A stretch of DNA of 64,000 nt from positions 3,782,001-3,846,000 of the forward strand of contig NZ_CP174607.1 in NCBI RefSeq assembly GCF_045999315.1, given 5' to 3'. Made by a program: the position numbers and the translations under genes. The notes beneath the pieces are model-generated. The model was given only the letters and a program-made list of their open reading frames with translations, searched no databases and was not told the DNA's origin. Source of the DNA: Peredibacter sp045999315. Lineage in GTDB: Bacteria; Bdellovibrionota; Bacteriovoracia; Bacteriovoracales; Bacteriovoracaceae. Of the stretch, positions 17,063 to 26,039 are shown piece after piece. Each line of letters begins with the position of its first letter. Position 1 is the stretch's first letter.

Positions 17063-17908
17063 TTAGAGTCGTCTGGCCGCCTTTGAATAACAAGTAACTT
17101 CAGGCATCCAGCGGTTCCCGACCGGGCAAATACCTTTCATAAACAAATCTTCTAAATGCCTCATCCAAGAAACGTCGTTTACTGTGATCTCCCCTTTCCC
17201 AAGTTGAGCAAGATCCTGAAGCATATCAATCTGCTTATACGGGGAGTACTTCTCAATAAATTCACCATCAACTTCTTTTAAATTTATGGTCTTACGAGAA
17301 AATGGGATATTGATCTTCTTATACTCTTCATCGTAATCGCCATTATAATAAGCGATTTCCTGATTCATTTCTTTTTCGTTGAGGAAGGTCTTGGCAAACA
17401 TGAAGTTTGTGACATCAAGCTCTGTCCTTCCCATGCGATCAAAAAGTCGGACTTTTCCCGGAAGGATATCATGGAGTCCCCTCATGGCGGCCTGCTCAGC
17501 ATTAGTTACACCCTCATCCAGTCCTTCAAGCGGGAAGTGCACCCCTATTAACCTTTGAAACGAATCTTTTACCATTTCATGGAAAAACTTAACCGTTCTC
17601 TTACGGGCATTCTCTTCTGTATGTCCGGCCTTCACTAACTCTTCATAATACTTCACTAGAGTCATTGTTACCGTATAAACAGGGGCATTCTCAGAGTTCT
17701 TAGGGTTCCCACCCTGCTTCCAGCGCTTACCACCCTCAAAGTCAAAAATCGTCGTTAAATCCAGACGACCATTTTCCATATTCACTTCAAGTTTTTTGTC
17801 CCAAGTAAACATGTCATGAGAGGCAAGGCCAATCACCCCAATATCTTTTAAAAGAACTTCAGCATGAGCAACTGAAGTGAGAAATAGAAGTCCTATTAAA
17901 AATTTCAT
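17063..17908 (-). CDS. Secreted protein of unknown function
   Basis: A 281-residue protein with a Sec signal (MKFLIGLLFLTSVAHA, cleavage before EVLL). The start at 17908 is chosen because AAAGGA lies 6 bases upstream; ATG 17914 is too close to it. The mature protein is acidic/aromatic with FDFEGGKRWKQGG near 60 and a C-terminal pair of Cys in GICPVGNRWMPEVTCYSKAARRL-type tail (Cys about 257 and 271), which may form a disulfide. No family recognised. It is a single gene between the membrane-protein pair and the antiporter. Confidence 0.6.
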   Translation of the reverse strand: MKFLIGLLFLTSVAHAEVLLKDIGVIGLASHDMFTWDKKLEVNMENGRLDLTTIFDFEGGKRWKQGGNPKNSENAPVYTVTMTLVKYYEELVKAGHTEENARKRTVKFFHEMVKDSFQRLIGVHFPLEGLDEGVTNAEQAAMRGLHDILPGKVRLFDRMGRTELDVTNFMFAKTFLNEKEMNQEIAYYNGDYDEEYKKINIPFSRKTINLKEVDGEFIEKYSPYKQIDMLQDLAQLGKGEITVNDVSWMRHLEDLFMKGICPVGNRWMPEVTCYSKAARRL

Positions 17909-18142
17909 CTTCATTCCTTTGATAGAGGTATTAATCATCTGCTTTTAGAAAGACTTTGTCCCCTTAAGAGAAAGTGGCCACTTGCTCTTTTAAGATGGGG
18001 TGTTTGATGAGTAATAAAGACAAGACAATTAGCGGATAATACAGGCAGGCTACGTGTTTTAAAGATCAAGTCTGGCCACTTTGAAATCAAATAAATTGAT
18101 GTTTTCATTATGGTTTGATTATTAAAACAATGGTTTCAATTG

Positions 18143-19960
18143 TCAAACAATATCTTCCACCGGGCGCGCATTATTGGTCTTTGGTTCGATGTAGGACTGG
18201 CTACTTTCATCACTAAGAACTTGGATTAACTGGGCCTGGCCCTGCTTCGAGACACTCACAAACATCTTGTCGTCTTTGCGAACTTTGAATTGTTCCTGGA
18301 GCATTAGCTCATCGTGCTTTCTAAATCTCGCCACCATTTCTTTGGCGCGAGCTTGATCAATGCCCATCTCTACTAAGAGATCACCGATAAAGAGAATGCT
18401 GGAATCAATGGTCTCACGTTTAACATGTGTAATTCCTAGTTCCATTAATTCAAAAGCATGTCCTCTGTTACGAGCACGGGCAAAAATATGAAGATGAGGA
18501 TAATGATCACGGAGAAGTTTTGCGGTTTTAAGCGAGGCCTCCATATCATCAATGGCAAGAACAAAGTACTTTGCCTTTTTTGCCCCGGCGGCCTCAAGAA
18601 GATCTGAGCGAGAAGCATCTCCGTAATATACCTTATGTCCAAATTTGCGGATGAGTTCGATTTGTTCCGAATCGTGATCAATCGCCACAAACGGAATGCT
18701 TTGTGAGCGAAGCATACGACCAAACATTTGACCGAAACGACCAAAACCCGCAATGATGACTTCTGGCGATTCATCTTTAATAGTGTCATAGCGAGGCTCA
18801 ATCTCTTCCTTGTATCTCATGGCAATCCACTTATCGAGACCAAGCACTAAAAATGGACTCATGGCCATCGACAGAGTCACGACCGCTGTAAGAATATCCA
18901 CTGTCTCTTGAGGAGCAAGTTTAGAACTTGTAACGATACCAAAAATCACGAAAGCAAATTCCCCGCCTTGAGCAAGGTTAACTGCCATTTGTCTTGAGTT
19001 CTCATGATCAAATCGAAAAATTCTTCCTGCGATATAGAGCACGAGCATTTTTAAAAACACATATCCAATGGCCAGACCAAAAATAAAAAATGGTCTTGAG
19101 GCAATAAGATCCAGACTCACACCCATCCCTACCGCAATAAAGAAAAGACCCATGAGTAAGCTCTTAAATGGATCAATGTTGGCCTCTAGTTCATGTCGAT
19201 ATTCAGAGTCTGCCAAAAGAACACCGGCAATGAATGAACCCAGGGCCGCAGAGAGGCCTACCTTCAGCATAAGAGAGGCCACACCAAGAACCACAAATAA
19301 AGTGGCGACGGTAAAAATCTCGCGGGCATTGATGGAGGCAATTCCTCTAAAGATCGGTCTGATTAAAAAACGACTGGCGAAAAATCCAAAAATGAGAAAC
19401 GTCGGAAGGAAGATTAAAACACTACTCAATGAGGCCGTTGACTCTCCGGTCGATGCCAAAGCTGGAATAATTGCAAGGGCGGGAATCGCCACTAAGTCTT
19501 GCATTAAGAGAATAGAGAAACTCGCCTGACCAAACTCCGTTTTAAATTCATTTCTTTCGGTAAGAGTCTGAACAGTAAAGGCGGTTGAAGAAAGTGACAA
19601 AGAAAAACCAATCACCGCGGCGGCGAGAAGTGGAAGACCACTCATGAGGCCAATGCCCATGAAGATTAAACTTGTAAGAACGACCTGAGTGCCACCAAGT
19701 CCAAGTAGATTTCTTCTCATGGACCAAAGTTTTGGAGGTTGAATTTCAAGACCGATAATAAAGAGAAGTAGCACAACCCCTAACTCTGCGAAGTGAAGAA
19801 CACTGTCAGCTTCACGAATTAGTTTTAAGCCAAAGGGGCCCACCAGGATACCTGCTATGAGATAACCCAAAACGGAACCGAATCCTAATCTATTAAAGAT
19901 GGGAACAAAGACAACTGCTGAACCGATGAATACAAGTGCTTGGTCTAAATAATTAGTCAT
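18143..19960 (-). CDS. CPA2 cation:proton antiporter with TrkA-N domain (KefB/KefC-like)
   Basis: A 605-residue protein. Residues 1-380 form the Na+/H+ exchanger membrane domain (LGYLIAGILVGPFGL near 31, LLLFIIGLEIQPPKLW near 63, the SLSSTAFTVQTL stretch near 122 and AQGGEFAFVIFG near 330). Residues about 398-515 form the RCK/TrkA-N nucleotide-binding domain (VIIAGFGRFGQMFGRML, then VAIDHDSEQIE and YYGDASRSDLL). This is the KefB/C layout: potassium efflux or K+/H+ antiport gated by NAD(H) or glutathione adducts. E. coli KefB and KefC have about 600-620 residues. No KefG/F-type ancillary oxidoreductase gene is adjacent. Confidence 0.88.
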   Translation of the reverse strand: MTNYLDQALVFIGSAVVFVPIFNRLGFGSVLGYLIAGILVGPFGLKLIREADSVLHFAELGVVLLLFIIGLEIQPPKLWSMRRNLLGLGGTQVVLTSLIFMGIGLMSGLPLLAAAVIGFSLSLSSTAFTVQTLTERNEFKTEFGQASFSILLMQDLVAIPALAIIPALASTGESTASLSSVLIFLPTFLIFGFFASRFLIRPIFRGIASINAREIFTVATLFVVLGVASLMLKVGLSAALGSFIAGVLLADSEYRHELEANIDPFKSLLMGLFFIAVGMGVSLDLIASRPFFIFGLAIGYVFLKMLVLYIAGRIFRFDHENSRQMAVNLAQGGEFAFVIFGIVTSSKLAPQETVDILTAVVTLSMAMSPFLVLGLDKWIAMRYKEEIEPRYDTIKDESPEVIIAGFGRFGQMFGRMLRSQSIPFVAIDHDSEQIELIRKFGHKVYYGDASRSDLLEAAGAKKAKYFVLAIDDMEASLKTAKLLRDHYPHLHIFARARNRGHAFELMELGITHVKRETIDSSILFIGDLLVEMGIDQARAKEMVARFRKHDELMLQEQFKVRKDDKMFVSVSKQGQAQLIQVLSDESSQSYIEPKTNNARPVEDIV

Positions 19961-19984
19961 GGCCCTAGTTTAGCAGGCGCAAAA

Positions 19985-20965
19985 TCAAATGTCTCTCACA
20001 CATCTAAAACTTATGTGAGACATTCCAGTATCAAAGGCGGTACCTCTTCGAGCACTTGGACGGTAATTTGCGCAATATTCTTCTGAACAGAGGTATGACC
20101 CTCCTTTAATGACTCTCTTCTGGGCCAAAGCATCAGTTGAATCATGGCACTTGGGAGGAGTTTTCCTGTTCCGCTTGGCCACTCGTTCAGCGTAGAGTTT
20201 ATCGTTATACCAATCTCCTACCCACTCCCAGGCATTTCCAATCATATCATGTAGGCCATATCCGTTTTTAGGAAACGACCCAACTGGGGCCAATTGAGTG
20301 AAGCCATCTTGTTTTGAATCAGCATAAGGAAATTTTCCTTGAAAGGTGTTCGCCATATACTTCCCTTTGGGATAGAGATCATCTCCCCAGGCATACCTTT
20401 TTCCAAGAAGTCCACCTCGTGCCGCAAACTCCCACTCTGCTTCTGTTGGCAAACGTTTCTTGGCCCATTCACAGAAATTTACCGCATCTTCATAGGCCAC
20501 ATGGACAACAGGATGATTCAGTCGATTGGCAATTGAACTCCCCGGTCCTTCCGGATGTTTCCAACTTGCTCCCGGAGTCCATTGCCACCAGGAGACTTCA
20601 TCTAAGTTCACTGGATTTTTGGGTGGAGTAAAGACCGATGAACCAGGAACTAAAACTTTATCATCGGGTTTTGGAGTGCCGGGAGGAAGTTGTTTTTTTA
20701 ATTCTTCCCAGTTGGGTTTTCGTTCGGCAACCGTAAGGTATCCAGTTTCCTTCACAAATTTTTCATACTGCTCGTTAGTCACTTCTGTTATGTCCATGTG
20801 AAAGCCACTGACATGCATTGAATGGGCAGGGCGTTCTGGTGGATAAGCATTTTTATCATCGGAGCCCATTCGAAACTCTCCCCCTGGAATAAGCATCATC
20901 CCGGGATAAAGAGAGGCCGCATATACTTGTGAAACAAAGATCAGAGGAATGAAAAAATTGAGCAT
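19985..20965 (-). CDS. Formylglycine-generating enzyme (sulfatase maturation)
   Basis: A 326-residue SUMF1/FGE-family protein with a signal peptide (about residues 1-17). It has the family start LIPGGEFRMGSDD (25-37), RLPTEAEWEFAARGG (171-185), GNAWEWVGDW (243-252), the VIKGGSY-C segment (285-293) and a final RGTAFDTGMSHISFRCV. Both copper-binding catalytic cysteines are present as C293 and C298 (CSEEYC), so it should be active, converting a sulfatase Cys to formylglycine with O2. It is the third gene after a CxPxR sulfatase, its likely client. Confidence 0.9.
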   Translation of the reverse strand: MLNFFIPLIFVSQVYAASLYPGMMLIPGGEFRMGSDDKNAYPPERPAHSMHVSGFHMDITEVTNEQYEKFVKETGYLTVAERKPNWEELKKQLPPGTPKPDDKVLVPGSSVFTPPKNPVNLDEVSWWQWTPGASWKHPEGPGSSIANRLNHPVVHVAYEDAVNFCEWAKKRLPTEAEWEFAARGGLLGKRYAWGDDLYPKGKYMANTFQGKFPYADSKQDGFTQLAPVGSFPKNGYGLHDMIGNAWEWVGDWYNDKLYAERVAKRNRKTPPKCHDSTDALAQKRVIKGGSYLCSEEYCANYRPSARRGTAFDTGMSHISFRCVRDI

Positions 20966-21012
20966 AGTTTTTCTCCAGTTGCGAAGAAACTATGAACCAC
21001 TTATAAGAACAA

Positions 21013-22113
21013 CTAAAGCTTCTCTCGTTTTTTTACCAGATAAGCACCGCCCCACCAAAAGACAGATACGCATAGAGCGATCAACACAATCACCATGGCA
21101 AGAAACCAAACCGAAGAACGAAATTCTTGTTTTATCTCTCGCAGCACCTCTGTTCGACGAAGCCCATTAGAGTTAATTTGCATCAGCATGCTATTGAGAG
21201 TGTTCACTGTGCCGTGTATCTCTTTCAAATCGTCGCTCCAATTAACACCTTGAGGCACGGCCTTGTTTACACTATGGCTTAGTTCTTTTGAGTTTTGAAC
21301 GAGCTCATTTAACTGAGCAACTAATCCTGAAAGATCATTCACAATGGGTTTCGTTTCATTGAGTTTATTCCACATACCTTGAGACTTGGCCATTCTCATT
21401 GAGACGTCATCCATCACCTCATTACTCCCCAAACGGGCCTGAAGACGGATAAGGCCAGGCAGATGTTGTGCGAGAAAAATTCCCCGGTTTGCGACCAGGA
21501 CCATTTGGTCCACTGCTTTCACTGTGTCCTTCGTTCCTACCAGAAGATTAGAGATAGAAAGTGTTTCAAAGATTCCTCCCTGGCCTTGACTGACTTTAGA
21601 GGCGACAGAAGAAAAATCACCGATGCGGATTTTCTCCACTCGAAACTGGCCCGGATTGTCCTTGAACCATTGTCGAACAAGTTGATCCACTTGCTTTAAT
21701 TGTTTCTCATCCATGATTTTCTTAGCAATAGATTCGATATCGTCTTCTGAAGTCTTGAAGGCCTTCCAAAGTTTATTGCCTGCCTTCCCATAATATTTTG
21801 GGGTCCAATAATCTCTCACTACGACTTTATTGAGTTTAATAAAGACGATCATATCCAGAAGGTTCACCTCAGGATAAGGACCAGTGGCAATTTTAAGGGC
21901 CTCAGATTCATATAACAGATATTCGCGCAATGAGAGTTCACCCAACTTGGTCGTGCGGTACATCGCCGGGTCATAATAGACCTGAACCACTCTTTCCACA
22001 AACCGGCTGAAGAAGCGTTGGACATCTTCCTGAAGCTCTAATTGATCCATCTTGGGTCGGGCCTCGGCCACCCAAGAAAGCATGAACAGCAGAATGAAGA
22101 ATATTTTCTTCAT
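21013..22113 (-). CDS. Membrane-anchored coiled-coil protein between sulfatase and its activator
   Basis: A 366-residue protein with a Sec signal (cleavage near residue 18, VAEARP), a long helical periplasmic region, a heptad-like stretch around residues 250-320 (NDLSGLVAQLNELVQNSKEL and onward) and a C-terminal membrane helix at about 334-357 followed by a basic tail (KKREKL). No family is recognised. It lies 6 bases after the sulfatase and 47 bases before the FGE gene, so it is very likely co-expressed with them. It may tether or export the sulfatase, but that is only inference. Confidence 0.62.
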   Translation of the reverse strand: MKKIFFILLFMLSWVAEARPKMDQLELQEDVQRFFSRFVERVVQVYYDPAMYRTTKLGELSLREYLLYESEALKIATGPYPEVNLLDMIVFIKLNKVVVRDYWTPKYYGKAGNKLWKAFKTSEDDIESIAKKIMDEKQLKQVDQLVRQWFKDNPGQFRVEKIRIGDFSSVASKVSQGQGGIFETLSISNLLVGTKDTVKAVDQMVLVANRGIFLAQHLPGLIRLQARLGSNEVMDDVSMRMAKSQGMWNKLNETKPIVNDLSGLVAQLNELVQNSKELSHSVNKAVPQGVNWSDDLKEIHGTVNTLNSMLMQINSNGLRRTEVLREIKQEFRSSVWFLAMVIVLIALCVSVFWWGGAYLVKKREKL

Positions 22114-22119
22114 ATCGTT

Positions 22120-24507
22120 TTATCTCATCGTTGTTTTTTTGGTTTTTGGAGGAACATCCAAATATCGAATATCTACTAAATGAATACTCCCATTAAACTT
22201 AAAAGGAGCGGCGTCATAATAATCCAGAGAAACAGGAGACCCTAAATCCGTTCCTACATCAAAAGTATCATTGGCCGTGAAGGCCAGATTCACGATGGTA
22301 GGAATTTCACCCTCAATGATCTTTTTCCCATTGGCCTTAATGAGAACATCAGCAGACTGGAGTTTTTTGTTGTCTGAAGTGTAGATCAATTTTTTCGGTC
22401 TTAATTCCACTTCCAATTTCACTTTCCCATTGGGAACGGCCCCAGAGAATTTAGACCGTTCAAGCTGAAGAGTGTTATATTCATAATGTAGTTTGCCCTC
22501 CTTCATAAAGAGGGAGATCCCTCCGCTAAAACCTCCAAGGGCAAGTAGGACTCCCTCTCCTTTCTTTGGAATCTCCAAGTCAAATGTCATTAAGTTTGCA
22601 CGAGTTCCAATCTTAGGAGCAGAAAATTCCGGAAGACGATTAAAATCTCCGCTAAAAACAAAATGATCATTAGGATTTTGAATGACTGTTTCAGGTCGAA
22701 AGGCGAATAAAAGTCCTCCCCCAATGGGCATATTGAGATTTTTTTTGGACTCACTCATGAACAAGTCTTTCATCTGTCGTAGTTTATCAGGATATTTTCC
22801 AGCAAGATCATTGGCCTGAGAAAAGTCAGCATCCAAATGATAAAGCTCCCATTGATCTTTTTCTGGTGTCCAGGTCGCCATTCCAGGAGTCACAGTCATC
22901 CAGGGAACTCGAGGACCAAAAGTGGAGGCCATCCATCCATCATGGTAGATCCCACGACTGGCCATGATATCAAAATACTGGGTCTTCTTTCTTCCTTTTT
23001 CCTTTGAATCATTAAAACTATACGCAAAACTAACTCCATCTAAGGGAAGTTGTTTTACACCATTGACCTTTTTGGGAGGTGAGATTTTTAGAATGTCATA
23101 AATGGTGGGAGCAATATCATTCACATGATGAAATTGAGTTCTGGGAACAGAGTCAGCGGCGATTTTTTTGGGCCACGACACGGCCATGGGTTGTCTGGTT
23201 CCTCCAAAATAAGCACCCATCAGTTTAGTACCTTTATAGGGAGTTGATCCGGCCCAGGCCCATCCAGCGTGATACATATTATCTGTCTTCGCCGTCCCTA
23301 ATTGAGGCATTCCTCCAAGTTTCTCCAAAATTTGAAGATGGTCCTCAATCTTAGTAGGAATCTGGTTCTGGGTCAGAAATTCGCTGATCGTTCCTTGTTG
23401 GCCCTCAGCACTTGAGCCATTATCTCCCCAAATATAAAAGATGAGAGTGTTCTCTCTTACTCCTAATCTTTCAATTTCCGCCACCACTTTACCGGCCTGT
23501 GCATCTGCATGCTCAGTAAACCCCGCAAAGATTTCCATGAGTCTTCTTTGAAAGGGTTTTTGATTTTCAGGAATACTTTCCCAAGAAGATAAAGTAGATG
23601 GTCTGGGAGTTAACTGCGTGTTCTCCGGAATCCACTTCATTTCTTTCATACGAGCAAAGACCCGTTCCCGATATTTGTCCCATCCATCATCAAACTTACT
23701 TTTATATTTATCGGCCCAGTCATTCATGATCTGCTGGGGACCGTGAGAAGCACCGGGGGCCCAATACATAAAAAATGGTTTATCAGGATGAATCGCCCTA
23801 TGATCTCTTAGCCAGGCAATAGCATTTTCTGCGAGGTCTTCTGATAAATGATAAGTTTTTCCTGGAGTTTTGGGTGGATCAACATAGGTGGTGTTCTTAA
23901 CAAGATTAGGCTCATATTGAGAAGATTCACCGGCAAGAAAGCCATAAAAATATTCAAATCCATATCCCGTTGGCCAATTATCAAAGGGGCCAGACTTGCT
24001 CGTTTCATCGGCCGGTGTGTTATGCCACTTCCCAAATGCGGCGGTTGAATAACCATAGTCCTTCAGAACTTCCGCAACAGTGGCGGCAGATTTAGGAATG
24101 ACTCCACTAAACCCGTCCCAATCATTGGATAACTCTGCAATCTGCCCGTTTCCTACCCGATTATGATTGCGACCAGTGAGAAGTGATGCTCTTGTGGGAG
24201 AGCACATTGAGGTAGAGTGAAAACGATTATAACTTATACCTGTCTGAGCGATTTTTGTGAGTGTGGGAGTATTGACTTCCCCACCATAAGTACTAGGCAG
24301 ACCAGGGCCCGTATCATCAAGTAAAATAATTAAAATGTTAGGAGCGTCCTTAAACAAATGGTTGGGCTTCTCACGTCTTTTATGAACGGATTTTTCTATG
24401 GTCGGCCCGGCCTTACTCGCCGAAGGAACGGGTGGAAAGGGAATTTCAGCTTGAGAAAAACTAGACAGTGGAAAAAGTGAAAGAAAAAGGATCACTGTTT
24501 TTTTCAT
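22120..24507 (-). CDS. Secreted arylsulfatase (alkaline-phosphatase superfamily)
   Basis: A 795-residue type I sulfatase with a signal peptide (cleavage near residue 19). The metal ligands D64-D65 (ILLDDTGPG) and the modified-cysteine motif CSPTR (C102) followed by LLTGRNHNRVG are intact. Later motifs include AFGKWHN near 158, the APGASHGPQQ His near 256 and WGDNGSS near 360. The C-terminal ~200 residues are beta-rich as in large arylsulfatases. It hydrolyses sulfate esters in the periplasm or outside. A Cys-type sulfatase needs formylglycine, and an FGE gene is in the same operon. Confidence 0.92.
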   Translation of the reverse strand: MKKTVILFLSLFPLSSFSQAEIPFPPVPSASKAGPTIEKSVHKRREKPNHLFKDAPNILIILLDDTGPGLPSTYGGEVNTPTLTKIAQTGISYNRFHSTSMCSPTRASLLTGRNHNRVGNGQIAELSNDWDGFSGVIPKSAATVAEVLKDYGYSTAAFGKWHNTPADETSKSGPFDNWPTGYGFEYFYGFLAGESSQYEPNLVKNTTYVDPPKTPGKTYHLSEDLAENAIAWLRDHRAIHPDKPFFMYWAPGASHGPQQIMNDWADKYKSKFDDGWDKYRERVFARMKEMKWIPENTQLTPRPSTLSSWESIPENQKPFQRRLMEIFAGFTEHADAQAGKVVAEIERLGVRENTLIFYIWGDNGSSAEGQQGTISEFLTQNQIPTKIEDHLQILEKLGGMPQLGTAKTDNMYHAGWAWAGSTPYKGTKLMGAYFGGTRQPMAVSWPKKIAADSVPRTQFHHVNDIAPTIYDILKISPPKKVNGVKQLPLDGVSFAYSFNDSKEKGRKKTQYFDIMASRGIYHDGWMASTFGPRVPWMTVTPGMATWTPEKDQWELYHLDADFSQANDLAGKYPDKLRQMKDLFMSESKKNLNMPIGGGLLFAFRPETVIQNPNDHFVFSGDFNRLPEFSAPKIGTRANLMTFDLEIPKKGEGVLLALGGFSGGISLFMKEGKLHYEYNTLQLERSKFSGAVPNGKVKLEVELRPKKLIYTSDNKKLQSADVLIKANGKKIIEGEIPTIVNLAFTANDTFDVGTDLGSPVSLDYYDAAPFKFNGSIHLVDIRYLDVPPKTKKTTMR

Positions 24508-24565
24508 AAAACCACCTTTTGGGTAAGCTTATGAAAGAAGTATGTTATTTAACAAGACTCGCCTG

Positions 24566-24594
24566 AATAAAAAAGGCCCATCCTAAGATGGGCC
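24566..24594 (-). terminator. Rho-independent terminator of the HExxHxxGxxH lipoprotein gene
   Basis: On the minus strand an 8-bp stem GGCCCATC/GATGGGCC (24594-24587 pairing with 24582-24575) has a 4-base loop and runs into a T-rich tract at 24574-24566. It lies 29 bases after the stop at 24623 and before the sulfatase gene. Confidence 0.85.
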
Positions 24595-24622
24595 TGTCCT
24601 TTAGAAAAAATCAGGAAACAGC

Positions 24623-25417
24623 TTAGAGCGCACTCCCAATGGAACTGATCATGCGTCCGATAGCATATGGCACAGAGTAATCACGGCTCGTCGAGTAAGA
24701 AGTCGCGTGTGTGAAACCAATCTTGTGTAACCACTCGTGGAACAGGTTTGCAGCAACGCCACCAGTAGAGTTCGTATTGAAGTATTTTGTATTGACCCAA
24801 ATTCTTTTGCTATTTGCGTAAGTATATCCAACAGTTGAAGTTGCAGCGTAATAAAGCTCTACTTCCATGTTCATTGTGTTGTTCTTTTCTGGATATAGTC
24901 TTTCAGCGGCCTCCAGGATCTTTTGATAGATCTGAGCATTCGTGTATCCACCATTATCAACGAAAGTTTTCTTGCCGTTGTATGTGTGATTTAAAACTCG
25001 ATCACGGAATGTTTCAGTCGCCACAACGGCCTTAATCATCTCAATCGCTTTATCAAATTTTGCTTGTTGAGTTGAAGTTGTATTTACAAAAAAAATGTCG
25101 GTATCAAATGTATAGGCCTCTGTCGGAAGTCCACCTGTCGATCCTCCAGTTGTTCCACCGGTAGTTGATCCTGTTGTTCCGCCTGTTGTAGATCCAGTAG
25201 TGCCTCCGCCAGTTGTTGAACCTGTGGTTGAACCAGTTGTTCCTCCATCAGTTGATCCAGTTGTTTCACCTTCGACCGGAGGCTGAGTCACTGTACAATC
25301 TGTCGTTGAGCCAGTTTCTTCCGCTTGTGCTGTAGCTGTACAATCGTCCCCCGCACCGTCTTTATTACAGGCCACGAGGAAAAGAGATAAAAATAATAGG
25401 GCCAAAATTCTAGTCAT
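24623..25417 (-). CDS. Lipoprotein with Gly/Thr-rich linker and metzincin-like zinc-protease domain
   Basis: A 264-residue protein. Lipobox LVAC (Cys17), a low-complexity Thr/Gly/Ser linker (residues about 51-96), then a compact domain. HEWLHKIGFTH at 227-237 fits HExxHxxGxxH, the zinc site of metzincin peptidases, and is followed by SVPYAIG (248-254) where a Met-turn (SxMxY-like) would be expected; the Met is Pro. FVDNGGYTN, VGYTY and RIWVNTKYFN are shared with two other genes in this window (27574 and 54112). Start at 25417 is set by GGAAGG 6 bases upstream and the lipobox. Peptidase activity is inferred, not shown. Confidence 0.75.
   Translation of the reverse strand: MTRILALLFLSLFLVACNKDGAGDDCTATAQAEETGSTTDCTVTQPPVEGETTGSTDGGTTGSTTGSTTGGGTTGSTTGGTTGSTTGGTTGGSTGGLPTEAYTFDTDIFFVNTTSTQQAKFDKAIEMIKAVVATETFRDRVLNHTYNGKKTFVDNGGYTNAQIYQKILEAAERLYPEKNNTMNMEVELYYAATSTVGYTYANSKRIWVNTKYFNTNSTGGVAANLFHEWLHKIGFTHATSYSTSRDYSVPYAIGRMISSIGSAL
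25130..25267 (-). repeat. Coding repeat for a Thr/Gly/Ser linker
   Basis: This in-frame stretch encodes about 46 residues built from repeated GSTTG and GGTTG units. It links the lipid anchor to the C-terminal domain. The DNA repeats are imperfect multiples of three bases, so slippage would change linker length without breaking the frame. Confidence 0.75.
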
Positions 25418-26005
25418 TGAACCTTCCTTGGTTTTGCTACAGACACTTCCCGGTCTCTGCATTTGTTGTTGTGTAAAGGAATGCTCACACAGACCATTTT
25501 GGTGTTTAAGGTAGGCAAGAAGTTCGAATGTGCAGTGATTGTGGAAGGAAAATGGGCCTCCACACTTTTTTAAGATTTATGGTTTATAAATCTGACCGTT
25601 TTTTTGGAAAAAGTGTGCAAGCGCCTAGAACTCTATTCTTTTCTTCATACGAGAATGAAAAACTCACTAAGTTAGGTATTCAGACTTTATTTAATCTTAA
25701 GCGCGAAGGCCGTGGTAGGAGTGTTAAAATATCAACTATGGAACTCTGGCTATTGGTTCTCTATGCTTTGACCGTCTATGCCCTCTACATCACGATTCAG
25801 AATGATGATGAAGGCATTGATGATCAAGACGAAGATGAATATTTTGTTGATTCGATGTGATGTGATTTTTTTACATGCTCGATTGTCTTCAAGCTTCATT
25901 CGAAATAAGAAAGTATCAACCTCCCAACAGGCGTTGAAGAGAAAGTTAATTGACCTCTCTTCACCGTGCACGGATATGACTCTCACGTCTCTCTCACATG
26001 TCTTT
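25418..26005. other. Largely non-coding interval
   Basis: About 590 bases without a convincing gene other than the weak 40-codon frame at 25738. No hairpin with a T-tract, tRNA or repeat is evident here. It separates two minus-strand units and probably holds the promoter of the lipoprotein gene. Confidence 0.5.
25738..25860 (+). CDS. Possible small membrane protein (40 aa)
   Basis: The frame encodes a hydrophobic helix (WLLVLYALTVYALYI, residues 3-17) followed by a strongly acidic tail (NDDEGIDDQDEDE). That non-random layout suggests a real small protein. Against it, the nearest AGGAG (25717-25721) is 16 bases from the ATG. The frame is open upstream to 25528 but that part looks non-coding. 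Treat as tentative. Confidence 0.3.
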   Translation: MELWLLVLYALTVYALYITIQNDDEGIDDQDEDEYFVDSM

Positions 26006-26038
26006 AATTTGGGCCGGAGTTAAATCCGGTCCCAAATT
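26006..26038 (-). terminator. Hairpin terminator after PLP enzyme gene
   Basis: AATTTGGG-CCGGA (26006-26018) pairs with TCCGG-T-CCCAAATT (26025-26038), a 13-bp stem with one bulged base and a 6-base loop. It begins one base after the stop codon of the gene ending at 26040. The following T-tract on the minus strand is weak (AAAG), so it may act with Rho or as an RNA-end protector. Confidence 0.55.
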
Positions 26039-26039
26039 C

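Noticed and set aside
19068..19529. A 153-codon plus-strand frame opposite the antiporter gene
   Set aside because: Arg/Ala-rich shadow of a membrane-helix coding region; the antiporter reading is far better supported.
25130..25267. Phase-variable repeat tract
   Set aside because: Units are multiples of three bases and imperfect, so slippage would not switch the gene off; it reads as a flexible linker.
25528..25737. Upstream extension of the 40-codon small frame (110 codons in all)
   Set aside because: The extra 70 residues look random, with no helix or motif, and no good ribosome site precedes ATG 25528.
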